The notes below the pieces were generated by a model. It had not been told where the DNA came from. It made no database searches and saw only the letters and a program-made list of their open reading frames with translations. From Clavibacter sp. B3I6 (GTDB lineage: Bacteria > Actinomycetota > Actinomycetes > Actinomycetales > Microbacteriaceae), in assembly GCF_030816895.1 (NCBI RefSeq), contig NZ_JAUSYL010000001.1, positions 3,100,001 through 3,164,000 on the forward strand: a DNA stretch of 64,000 bases, written 5' to 3'. This document shows, piece after piece, positions 44,121 to 52,259 of this stretch. The position numbers and the translations under genes were made by a program. Each line of letters opens with the position of its first letter. Positions within the stretch are counted from its first letter, which is position 1.

Positions 44121-45023
44121 ATGAGCGTCCTCACCTCGGACATCCGCGTCCTGCGCGACGCCCGCGCGATCCTCGTCGAGAGCCTCTGGTGGGATCCCGC
44201 CGGCGACGTGATGTGGAACGACATCACCGCGGGCACCCTGCACCGGAGCCCGTGGACCGGCGCCGCCGACGGATCCGACGACACCGTGCTCGAGCTGCCG
44301 CCGCCCCTCGCGTCCTTCCAGCCGGCCGACGACGGCGGCTTCGTGGCCGCCCTCGGCGACCGGATCGTGCTCGTCGACGCCGCCGGACGGATCACGCGGG
44401 AGCTGGCGCGGGTCGCGCACACGCACGACGGCATGCGCCTCAACGAGGGCAAGTGCGATCCCGCGGGCCGCTTCGTCGTCGGCTCGATGGACCTGACCGA
44501 GGGCGACCCCGACGCGGCCGTGTACGCGGTGGACGGAGCCGGGACCCTGCGCACGCTCGTCGGCGGGTTCGGCACGACCAACGGCTTCGAGTGGACGGAC
44601 GGCGGCCGCACGATGGTCCTCACCGACACCGCGACCACCACGGTCTTCCGCGCGCCCTACTCGGAGGACGGCGAGCTGGGCGAGCTGGAGCCCTGGATCC
44701 ACGGCGAGATGAGCGACGGCCTCACCCTCGACGCGGACGGGTACGCATGGAACGGGATCTACGGCGCCGGCAAGGTCGTCCGCTGGGCGCCGGACGGCTC
44801 GAAGGACCTGGAGATCGAGGTGCCGGCCCCGAACGTCACGTCCGTCGCCTTCGCCGGCCCGGACCTCCGCACCCTCGTCATCGGCACCGCGCGCGAGAAC
44901 ATGACCGAGGAGCAGCTCGAGGAGCACCCGCTGTCGGGCGGCGTGTTCGCGATCGACACCGCCGTCTCCGGCCGCCCGGTCCACGTCTTCCGCACCGCGG
45001 TCGGCGGCGGCGCACGCGCGTAG
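44121..45023 (+). CDS. SMP-30/gluconolactonase-like hydrolase
   Basis: 300 residues, six-bladed beta-propeller. VESLWWDPAGDVMWNDI carries the metal Glu, and GMRLNEGKCDPAGRFVVGSM and DGLTLDADGYAWNGIYGAG are the SGL-domain repeats. Acts on sugar lactones in related enzymes. ATG 44121; TTGGCT at six bases upstream resembles the -10/leaderless pattern. It is followed by the DJ-1 gene 53 bases on. Confidence 0.9.
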   Translation: MSVLTSDIRVLRDARAILVESLWWDPAGDVMWNDITAGTLHRSPWTGAADGSDDTVLELPPPLASFQPADDGGFVAALGDRIVLVDAAGRITRELARVAHTHDGMRLNEGKCDPAGRFVVGSMDLTEGDPDAAVYAVDGAGTLRTLVGGFGTTNGFEWTDGGRTMVLTDTATTTVFRAPYSEDGELGELEPWIHGEMSDGLTLDADGYAWNGIYGAGKVVRWAPDGSKDLEIEVPAPNVTSVAFAGPDLRTLVIGTARENMTEEQLEEHPLSGGVFAIDTAVSGRPVHVFRTAVGGGARA

Positions 45024-45076
45024 CGTCGGAGGCGCCGTCCGACCGGGCGGCACCACTCTCACGAGGAGGAACGCAC

Positions 45077-45643
45077 ATGACCGGAGAGAGCATCCAGGGC
45101 CGCACGGTGGCCTTCCTGCTGACGGACGGCTTCGAGCAGGTCGAGCTGACGGAGCCGTGGAAGGCCGTCCAGGAGGCTGGCGGCACGCCCGTGCTCGTGT
45201 CCCCGAAGGCGGACACCGTGCAGGGCCTCGACCACATCGACAAGGCCGACACGTTCGACGTGGACGTCCAGGTGAAGGACGCCGACGCGGTCGACTACGA
45301 CGCCCTCGTGCTGCCGGGCGGCGTCGTGAACGCCGACGACATCCGCGTGGACGCCGACGCGGTCGCCTTCGCGAAGGCCTTCTTCACGGCGGGCAAGCCC
45401 GTCGCGGCCATCTGCCACGCGCCGTGGCTCCTCATCGAGGCCGGCGTGGTCGACGGCCGCCGCATGACCTCGTTCCCGACCCTCGCCACCGACCTCCGCA
45501 ACGCCGGAGCCGAGTGGGTCGACGAGGAGGTCGTGGTCGACAGCGGGTTCGTCACGAGCCGCAACCCCGGCGACCTGCCCGCGTTCAACGCGAAGCTGAT
45601 CGAGGAGATCGCCGAGGGCGAGCACGACGAGCAGCACGCCTGA
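45077..45643 (+). CDS. DJ-1/PfpI-family protein
   Basis: 188 residues. LLTDGFEQVEL holds the Glu next to the nucleophile, and VAAICHAPWLLIEAG holds the Cys at the elbow. PfpI/YhbO-type proteins have peptidase or deglycase activity and protect from stress. ATG 45077 with AGGAGGA upstream. Confidence 0.93.
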   Translation: MTGESIQGRTVAFLLTDGFEQVELTEPWKAVQEAGGTPVLVSPKADTVQGLDHIDKADTFDVDVQVKDADAVDYDALVLPGGVVNADDIRVDADAVAFAKAFFTAGKPVAAICHAPWLLIEAGVVDGRRMTSFPTLATDLRNAGAEWVDEEVVVDSGFVTSRNPGDLPAFNAKLIEEIAEGEHDEQHA

Positions 45644-45665
45644 CCCGTCGTCCACCCGGCGCACC

Positions 45666-45671
45666 TAGGGT
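45666..45671 (+). promoter_or_regulatory. -10 box of the PH-like membrane protein gene
   Basis: TAGGGT six bases before the GTG at 45678; leaderless pattern. Confidence 0.5.
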
Positions 45672-45677
45672 GAGGGC

Positions 45678-46202
45678 GTGACCACGCCCTCACCCGACGC
45701 GCGCTTCCGCCAGACCACGCCCGCCCCGCGCGCCGTCCGCCTCGTCGCGGTGGTGATGGCGGCGCTGGGTCTCGCGGTGCTGGGCATCTCCGCCATGGGC
45801 GGTGCCGCGTCGCCCGGGGTCATCGCGGGGGTGCTGCTGATCGTCGCGGCCTTCGTGGTCGACGGGCTCCGGATCCGCATCACGCTCGACGCCGACGAGG
45901 TCGAGGTGGCGCTCGTCCCGTTCCGGCGCATCCGGATCCCGTACTCGGCCATCGCGGACTGCGCGGTCGTCGACCACCTCCGTCCGCGGACCGTCGGGGG
46001 GATCGGGGTCCGCGCGCTCCCGGGCGGCGGCGCCGCGCTCCTGCTCGACGCCGGACCGGCGATCCGCATCGAGTCGGCCGACGGCACCCGCCACCTGGTC
46101 CGCAGCACGTTCCCGCGCGAGGCCGCCACGCGGATCCGCGACCGCGCCGCCGCCGCGCCCGTGGTCGACGGCCCGGGCGACCGCCCGGCGCCCACCGCCT
46201 AG
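45678..46202 (+). CDS. Membrane protein with PH-like domain
   Basis: 174 residues. Two transmembrane helices (about 20-65), then a beta-rich domain (RIRITLDADEVEVALVPFRRIRIPYSAI by position) of the bacterial PH / DUF3093 appearance, which often follows two helices. Function unknown. GTG 45678. The next gene, lspA, starts nine bases after its stop. Confidence 0.7.
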   Translation: MTTPSPDARFRQTTPAPRAVRLVAVVMAALGLAVLGISAMGGAASPGVIAGVLLIVAAFVVDGLRIRITLDADEVEVALVPFRRIRIPYSAIADCAVVDHLRPRTVGGIGVRALPGGGAALLLDAGPAIRIESADGTRHLVRSTFPREAATRIRDRAAAAPVVDGPGDRPAPTA

Positions 46203-46205
46203 GCT
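46200..46205 (+). promoter_or_regulatory. -10 box of lspA
   Basis: TAGGCT six bases before GTG 46212; its first base is also the first base of the upstream stop codon TAG. Confidence 0.5.
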
Positions 46206-46211
46206 CGTCGC

Positions 46212-46832
46212 GTGACCACCGCACCCCCCGCCGCACGCCGTCCGCGCACCTCCCGCCCCGTCGTCGTGGCGCTCGCGGTCGTCGTGCTGGTGGTCGGCTT
46301 CGTCCTCGACCAGCTCAGCAAGAGCTGGGCCGTGGACGCGCTCGGGGACGGCACGACCATCCCGCTCGTGCCGACCGTCCGCTTCGCGCTCGTCTACAAC
46401 CCGGGCGTCTCCTTCGGCATGGGCGCCGAGGTCGGGCCGCTCCTCACCGTCGGGATCATGGCGCTCGCGCTCGGCCTCGCGATCTGGGTCGGCTGGCAGA
46501 TCCGCCACCGCGCGTCGCTTCTCCAGGTGCTCCTGCTCTCCGCCGTGCTCGCGGGCGCGCTCGGCAACCTCTTCGACCGCGTGACGCGCGCGGAGGACGG
46601 GCCGCTCTCCGGCCACGTCGTCGACTTCATCGCCGTCGAGTGGTTCGCGGTCTTCAACGTGGCCGACATCCTCACCGTGTGCGGCATGATCGCGTGGGCC
46701 CTCACCACGGTGTTCGGGCGCGACCACGTGGCGGACGCGCGCGCCGACTCCGAGCGGGACGCGGACGCGGAGCGGGACGCGAGCACGGACGCCGGCGTCG
46801 ACGCCGGTCCCGCCCCCGCCGACCGCGCCTGA
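46212..46832 (+). CDS. lspA: Lipoprotein signal peptidase II
   Basis: 206 residues, four helices. LVYNPGVSFGM, GALGNLFDRV and the two catalytic-Asp motifs (VVDFIAVEW and FNVADI) are intact. It cleaves the signal peptide of prolipoproteins after lipidation. The last 40 residues are an Asp/Ala-rich tail (ADSERDADAERDASTDAG) absent from most homologues. GTG 46212. Confidence 0.95.
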   Translation: MTTAPPAARRPRTSRPVVVALAVVVLVVGFVLDQLSKSWAVDALGDGTTIPLVPTVRFALVYNPGVSFGMGAEVGPLLTVGIMALALGLAIWVGWQIRHRASLLQVLLLSAVLAGALGNLFDRVTRAEDGPLSGHVVDFIAVEWFAVFNVADILTVCGMIAWALTTVFGRDHVADARADSERDADAERDASTDAGVDAGPAPADRA

Positions 46833-46842
46833 CGCCCCGGCG

Positions 46843-46848
46843 TACCGT
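46843..46848 (+). promoter_or_regulatory. -10 box of the aldo/keto reductase gene
   Basis: TACCGT six bases before ATG 46855, with GAGGGG in between. Confidence 0.5.
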
Positions 46849-46854
46849 GAGGGG

Positions 46855-47688
46855 ATGACCACGATCCCCACCCTGGAACTGTCCGACGGGAACCGCATCC
46901 CCGCCATCGGCCTCGGCACGTACGGGCTGGACGACGACGCGGGCGCCGAGCTCGTGTCCGGCGCGATCGGCGCCGGCTACCGCCTGCTCGACACGGCCCT
47001 CAACTACGGCAACGAGGCCGCGGTGGGCGAGGGCATGCGCCGCTCCGGCGTCCCCCGCGAGGAGCTCTTCCTCACCACCAAGCTGCCCGGCCGTCACCAC
47101 GGCTACGACGAGACGCTCGCCTCGTTCGAGGAGTCGCGCGCCTCGCTCGGCGTCGACGTCGTGGACCTCTACCTCATCCACTGGCCGAACCCGAGCGTCG
47201 GGAGGTACGTCGACAGCTGGCGCGCGTTCATCGAGCTGAAGGAGCGCGGCCTCGTCCGCTCCATCGGCGTCTCGAACTTCACGCCCGCCCACCTGCAGCG
47301 CCTCGAGGACGAGACGGGCGTGCTGCCCGTCGTCAACCAGGTCGAGCTGCACCCGTCGTTCACGCAGGTCGAGCTCCGCGCCGAGCACGCCCGGCGGGGG
47401 ATCGTCACGGAGAGCTGGTCGCCGTTCGGCACGCGAGAGCAGCTGATGCAGGACCCGCACGTGGTCGCGGCTGCGGAGGCGCACGGCGTGACGCCGGCCC
47501 AGACCGTCCTGCGCTGGCACATCCAGTCCGGCGCGCTCCCCATCCCGCGCTCGACGAATCCCGAGCGCCAGCGCCGGAACCTCGACGTCTTCGGCTTCGA
47601 GCTGAGCGAGGAGGAGGTGCGCGCGGTCGGCTCCGGCCCGCAGTCGCGCCTCTGGGACGGCGACCCGGACACGCACGAGGAGATGTAG
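46855..47688 (+). CDS. Aldo/keto reductase
   Basis: 277 residues, TIM barrel. Catalytic tetrad visible: D and Y in LLDTALNYGNE, K in TTKLPG, and H in LIHWPNP. The C-terminal NADPH site has IPRSTNPERQRRN. Broad aldehyde or 2,5-diketo-gluconate reductase activity is typical. A hairpin shared with the convergent gene follows. Confidence 0.94.
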   Translation: MTTIPTLELSDGNRIPAIGLGTYGLDDDAGAELVSGAIGAGYRLLDTALNYGNEAAVGEGMRRSGVPREELFLTTKLPGRHHGYDETLASFEESRASLGVDVVDLYLIHWPNPSVGRYVDSWRAFIELKERGLVRSIGVSNFTPAHLQRLEDETGVLPVVNQVELHPSFTQVELRAEHARRGIVTESWSPFGTREQLMQDPHVVAAAEAHGVTPAQTVLRWHIQSGALPIPRSTNPERQRRNLDVFGFELSEEEVRAVGSGPQSRLWDGDPDTHEEM

Positions 47689-47706
47689 CGGCGCGCGCCC
47701 GTCGCC

Positions 47707-47742
47707 CGCGGCCGTCGCGTCCCGAGGGGCGCGGCGGCCGCG
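47707..47742. terminator. Hairpin between convergent AKR and M50 genes
   Basis: CGCGGCCG (47707-47714) and CGGCCGCG (47735-47742), extended inward by a few pairs. Confidence 0.5.
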
Positions 47743-47765
47743 TCACGTGGGGGACGCGCCGTGGG

Positions 47766-48497
47766 TCAGGCGCCGAGGAGCGTCGGGATCCCGAGCAGCA
47801 GCGCCCCGCCGACCAGGCACGCGGCCGCGACGAGCACGAGCACGCCGACCCAGAGGATCCCGGGCAGGTGCGTGAGCCGCCCGAGCTGATCGGCGTCGGA
47901 CGCGCCCCCGCCCCGGCGGGACCGCGAGCGCTGCAGCTCCAGCGTCGCCCGCAGCGCGCCGAGGAGCAGGAAGAGCGCGAGCGCGTGCGCCGCGACGCCC
48001 TGCACGACCACGGGCGCGACCCCGGCCACCACGCCGACGACGACGCCGGCCACGAGGCACGACCAGAGACCGAACCAGTTGCGCACCTGGACCACCACGA
48101 GCGCCAGCAGCAGCAGCCAGAGCCACAGCACCGCGGCCGACCGGCCGGATCCCGCGAGCCAGGCCGCCCCGAGCCCCGCCAGCGCCGGCGCCGGGTAGCC
48201 CGCGAGCAGCGTCACCACCATGCCGGGGCCGCGCGGCCGGCCGACGCTGACGGTGAGGCCCGACGTGTCGGAGTGCAGCCGGATCCCCGCGAGCCGCCGA
48301 CCGCTCAGCGTCGCCGCGAGCCCGTGGCCGCCCTCGTGCACGATCGTGACGGCGTGACGCGCGAGCCGCCACGCGGCCGGCACGAGCACGAGAGCCGCGG
48401 CGAGCGCCACGGCGGCGAGCGCGGGCCCCGCCTCGAGCGGCGCCTGGACGGCGGTCGCGCGCGCCACGACGTCGCGCAGGATCTCGACGGGGTCCAT
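47766..48497 (-). CDS. M50-like (site-2 protease type) membrane metallopeptidase
   Basis: 243 residues, six or seven helices. VTIVHEGGHGLAATLSG gives the H-E-x-x-H zinc motif in helix 2. The family is described as M50B-like/peptidase M50 in Actinobacteria. The second metal ligand is not certain: no clear NPDG is seen. ATG 48495-48497. Divergent from apt. Confidence 0.85.
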   Translation of the reverse strand: MDPVEILRDVVARATAVQAPLEAGPALAAVALAAALVLVPAAWRLARHAVTIVHEGGHGLAATLSGRRLAGIRLHSDTSGLTVSVGRPRGPGMVVTLLAGYPAPALAGLGAAWLAGSGRSAAVLWLWLLLLALVVVQVRNWFGLWSCLVAGVVVGVVAGVAPVVVQGVAAHALALFLLLGALRATLELQRSRSRRGGGASDADQLGRLTHLPGILWVGVLVLVAAACLVGGALLLGIPTLLGA

Positions 48498-48584
48498 CGG
48501 GTGCTCCTCGGGGCGGGTGCGGCGGGCGGGGAGCGCCCAGCCCACCACACCCGCCTGACGGACGGCCCTCGCCGGGCCACCGAC

Positions 48585-48590
48585 TACCGT
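48585..48590 (+). promoter_or_regulatory. -10 box of apt
   Basis: TACCGT six bases before GTG 48597; no SD site, leaderless pattern. Confidence 0.5.
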
Positions 48591-48596
48591 TGTCGG

Positions 48597-49124
48597 GTGC
48601 CCGACACCCCCGTCTCCGACCTCGTCCGCTCCCTGCTGCTCACCGTCCCGGACTTCCCGCAGCCCGGGATCCTCTTCCGCGACCTGACGCCCGTCCTCGC
48701 CGACGGCCCCGCGCTCCGCGCCGTGGTCGACGACCTCGTGGCCGCCGGGGGACCCGTCGACGCGGTCGCGGGCGTCGAGGCGCGCGGGTTCCTCCTCGCG
48801 GCGGCCGCCGCGTACGCGTCCGGCGTCGGCACCCTGGCGGTCCGGAAGGCCGGCAAGCTCCCCGGCGAGGTGCTGCGCGAGTCCTACGACCTCGAGTACG
48901 GCGACGCGGCCATCGAGCTCCACCCCGGCCAGCTGCCCGTCGGATCCCGCGTGCTGCTCCTCGACGACGTGCTCGCGACCGGCGGCACCCTCGAGGCCGC
49001 GGCCCGGCTCCTGGAGCGCGCCGGCTACGAGGTCGCGGGCATCGGCGTGGTGCTCGAGCTCGAGGGCCTCGGCGGCCGCGCGCGGCTCGCGGGCCGCGAC
49101 GTGCACGCCATCATCGCGCTCTGA
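48597..49124 (+). CDS. apt: Adenine phosphoribosyltransferase
   Basis: 175 residues. DFPQPGILFRDLTPVL at the start, EARGFLLAAAAAY, RKAGKLPGEV and the PRPP loop LLLDDVLATGGT are diagnostic. It salvages adenine to AMP. GTG 48597 is the start that aligns with homologues and follows a leaderless-type promoter. Confidence 0.95.
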   Translation: MPDTPVSDLVRSLLLTVPDFPQPGILFRDLTPVLADGPALRAVVDDLVAAGGPVDAVAGVEARGFLLAAAAAYASGVGTLAVRKAGKLPGEVLRESYDLEYGDAAIELHPGQLPVGSRVLLLDDVLATGGTLEAAARLLERAGYEVAGIGVVLELEGLGGRARLAGRDVHAIIAL

Positions 49125-49278
49125 CGCGCACCTCCCAGGTGGTCCGCCGGTCGACCCGCCGCTGCGGGGACCTGCCGGCACGGGGTCATCCGCGAGGACG
49201 GGATCATCGGGACAGGGCGTCACGGCACCGGCACCTCCGACGGATCCGACGCCCGCGATGAGGCCGGATGATGGACGG

Positions 49279-49767
49279 ATGCTCCTCCGCCACCCCGTCC
49301 TCGGATCCGCCACGGCCCTGTACCTCGGCCTGGTCGCCTGGATCACGCTGTCGCCGGAGCCGTACGACCGCCGCCTCGACGGCTTCCTGTCCCGCGCGCT
49401 GCAGGCCCTCCACCGGCACGGCGGCCCGTCGTGGATCACGTACGCGGCCGTCGAGGGGGCCGCGAACGTCGCGATGTTCCTGCCCGTCGGCATGTTCCTG
49501 GTGCTCCTCCTCGGGCGATCCCGGTGGTGGCTCGCCGTCGCGCTCGGCGTCGGCCTCTCGGCCCTCATCGAGACCGCGCAGCTGCTCCTGCCTACGCGCG
49601 TCTCCGACGTCCGCGACCTCGTGCACAACGGGCTGGGCGCGCTGCTCGGCGTCGTGCTCGTCCTGATCCTCACGGCTCGCTCCGAGAACGCCCGCCGCCG
49701 CGCGCTCCGCCGTCGCCCGCCGGCCGCGTCCACGGGCCCGCAGCCACGGGTCTCCCTGTCCCGCTGA
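49279..49767 (+). CDS. VanZ-like membrane protein
   Basis: About 162 residues, four helices. VAMFLPVGMFLVLLLG and the motif ALIETAQLLLP-R-x-x-D-V-x-D-L-x-H-N (TRVSDVRDLVHNGLGA) are the VanZ-family core. An upstream in-frame ATG (49258) would add seven residues; neither has a good SD site. Role unknown, although one relative gives teicoplanin resistance. Confidence 0.87.
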   Translation: MLLRHPVLGSATALYLGLVAWITLSPEPYDRRLDGFLSRALQALHRHGGPSWITYAAVEGAANVAMFLPVGMFLVLLLGRSRWWLAVALGVGLSALIETAQLLLPTRVSDVRDLVHNGLGALLGVVLVLILTARSENARRRALRRRPPAASTGPQPRVSLSR

Positions 49768-49872
49768 CCCCGGCGGGGCACCCCCGACGGCGCCGCCCGC
49801 CGCCCCGCCCGCGGTTCGGGGGCGTCACCTCGGCTCGATAGGATTGACGCCGGAATTCCAAGGGGTGTGCAG

Positions 49873-52167
49873 GTGACCGGTACGGAGCTGGAGCGCGAGC
49901 GCGAGTACGTCACGCGCCTCTACGGACGACTCGACGCGGTGCGGGCGGAGACCCGCGATCAGCTGACGGCGGTGCGCGACAGCCCCACCGGCGGCACGCA
50001 CCAGAACCGGTCGGAGCGCGACGCGTTCGCCCGCATCTACGAGGACCGCCTGCAGGCGCTCCGCGAGGTCGACGAGCGCCTGGTCTTCGGCCGCCTCGAG
50101 TTCGAGGACGGCCACCTCCCGGAGGACGAGCCGCGGGGTGCCGCGCCCGCGGGGGAGTCCGCCGACGGCGATCCCGTCTCCCGCGCAGAGCCCGTGTACA
50201 GGTACATCGGCCGCATCGGCCTCCGCGACGACGACCTCCAGCCGCTCCTCCTCGACTGGCGCGTGCCGCAGGCGAGCGCCTTCTACCAGGCCACCGCCGC
50301 CACCCCGCTCGGCGCCCGGGCCCGTCGGCACCTCACGACGCGCGGTCGCGAGGTCGTGCACGTCGAGGACGAGATCTTCGACCCCGCGCTCCTCGACGAG
50401 GGCCGCACGAGCCTCCAGGGCGAGGGCGCGCTGCTCGCCGCGCTCTCCGCGGGCCGCACCGGGCGGATGAACGACATCGTCGCGACCATCCAGGCCGAGC
50501 AGGACCGCATCATCCGCTCCGACCTCCGCGGCGTGCTCGTCGTGCAGGGCGGGCCCGGCACCGGCAAGACCGCCGTCGCGCTGCACCGCGCGGCGTACCT
50601 CCTGTACTCGCACCGCGACCGCCTCGCGTCCTCGGGGGTCCTCGTCGTCGGGCCCAGCCGCTCCTTCCTCCAGTACATCGAGGCCGTGCTGCCGTCCCTC
50701 GGCGAGACGGGCGTCGTGCTCGCGAGCGTCGGCCAGCTGTTCCCCGGCGTGGAGGCGACCGCCGAGGACGCCCCCGAGGTCGCGGCCGTGAAGGGCGGAT
50801 CCGAGATGGCCGGCCTCCTGCAGCGCGCGGTGCGCTCGCGCCAGGTCGCGCCCACCGAGCCCGTGACCCTCGACGTGAACGGCGAGCGCATCGTGCTCGA
50901 GCCGTCGCTCGTGGCGAGCGCGCTCCGGCGCGCGCAGGACAGCCGGAAGCCCCACAACGAGGCCCGGGTCGTCTTCAACAAGGCCGCGCTCGGATCCCTC
51001 GCGCAGGTCCTCGCGTCGCAGATGCGCCGCAACGGCAGCGCGCTCGACGACAGCGACCTGGCCATGCTCCGCGAGGACCTCCGCACCTCCTACGACGTGA
51101 AGGTCGCGCTCAACACCGCCTGGCTCCCGCTCACGCCGGAGAAGCTCGTGCAGGACCTCTACGCGCGGCCGCAGTGGCTGGCCTCGCTCACGCCGCGGTG
51201 GAGCCCGGAGAAGCGCGCGCTCCTCCGCCGCGACCGCGACGCGCCGTTCACCATCGCGGACGTGCCGCTGCTCGACGAGGCCGCGGAGCTCCTCGGCGAG
51301 TTCAGCGCGCAGGCCGACGCGAGCGCCCGCGAGCGCGAGCAGCAGCGCCTCCGCGACATCGAGAACGCCGAGCAGGCCATCGAGAACATGGGCGTCGGCG
51401 GCATGGTCACGGCCGAGCGCCTCGCGGAGGGCTTCGCCGAGCAGGCCGCCCGCCGCACGACGGCCGAGCGCGCCGCGTCCGACCGCACCTGGACCTACGG
51501 CCACATCGTGGTCGACGAGGCGCAGGAGCTGAGCCCCATGCAGTGGCGCGTGCTCCTCCGCCGCTGCCCGCTCCGGTCCTTCACGATCGTGGGCGACGTC
51601 GCGCAGGCCAGCTCCGCCGTCGGCGTCACCAGCTGGCAGGACGCGCTCGGCCCGGTGCTCGGCCGCGAGTGGCGTCTCGAGGAGCTCACGGTCAACTACC
51701 GCACCCCTGCGCGGATCGCCGAGGCCGCCGAGCGCATGGCCATCGCGCACGGCCTCCCCGTCACCCGCTCGCGCGCCGTCCGCGAGGGCGAGCACCCCAT
51801 CGACACCGTCGAGGTCGCGGCCGACGAGGTCGTCTCCGAGGTCGTCGACGTGGTCGACGAGGAGCGCGAGGGCGGCGACCAGGGCACGCTCGCGGTCATC
51901 GCCCGCGACGACCGGGTCGAGGAGCTGCACCGGGCGCTCGCCGAGCGGTTCGGGTCCTCGGTCGGCATCGGCGTCGGCGGTCTCGGCCGGCCCATCGCGG
52001 TGCTCGGCTCGCAGGAGGCGAAGGGCCTCGAGTTCGACGTGGTGGTCATCGCCGAGCCGGACGAGATCCTCGCCCACACCTCCCGCGGCGCGGCCGGCCT
52101 CTACGTCGCGATGACCCGCCCCACGCAGCGCCTGCACATCGTCACCTCGACGGGCTTCTCCGCCTGA
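49873..52167 (+). CDS. HelD-like superfamily 1 helicase (RNA-polymerase recycling type)
   Basis: About 764 residues. N-terminal coiled coil (ELEREREYVTRLYGRLDAV), Walker A GGPGTGKTAVALHRAAYLLYSHR, motif II VVDEAQELSPMQW, SF1 motif NYRTPARIAEAAERM and C-terminal VAMTRPTQRLHIV. HelD/HelR proteins bind RNA polymerase, free stalled complexes and in some Actinobacteria give rifamycin tolerance. GTG 49873 has AGGGG seven bases upstream; a GTG two codons earlier lacks correct spacing. Confidence 0.9.
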   Translation: MTGTELEREREYVTRLYGRLDAVRAETRDQLTAVRDSPTGGTHQNRSERDAFARIYEDRLQALREVDERLVFGRLEFEDGHLPEDEPRGAAPAGESADGDPVSRAEPVYRYIGRIGLRDDDLQPLLLDWRVPQASAFYQATAATPLGARARRHLTTRGREVVHVEDEIFDPALLDEGRTSLQGEGALLAALSAGRTGRMNDIVATIQAEQDRIIRSDLRGVLVVQGGPGTGKTAVALHRAAYLLYSHRDRLASSGVLVVGPSRSFLQYIEAVLPSLGETGVVLASVGQLFPGVEATAEDAPEVAAVKGGSEMAGLLQRAVRSRQVAPTEPVTLDVNGERIVLEPSLVASALRRAQDSRKPHNEARVVFNKAALGSLAQVLASQMRRNGSALDDSDLAMLREDLRTSYDVKVALNTAWLPLTPEKLVQDLYARPQWLASLTPRWSPEKRALLRRDRDAPFTIADVPLLDEAAELLGEFSAQADASAREREQQRLRDIENAEQAIENMGVGGMVTAERLAEGFAEQAARRTTAERAASDRTWTYGHIVVDEAQELSPMQWRVLLRRCPLRSFTIVGDVAQASSAVGVTSWQDALGPVLGREWRLEELTVNYRTPARIAEAAERMAIAHGLPVTRSRAVREGEHPIDTVEVAADEVVSEVVDVVDEEREGGDQGTLAVIARDDRVEELHRALAERFGSSVGIGVGGLGRPIAVLGSQEAKGLEFDVVVIAEPDEILAHTSRGAAGLYVAMTRPTQRLHIVTSTGFSA

Positions 52168-52259
52168 TCCGCCGCCGTCGGCGACCGGCGCGGCGCCGCG
52201 CGTGAACACTATGGAGACAAGTGGCATCCGGGCCGGCACGCGCGGAGGATGGGCCGGTC

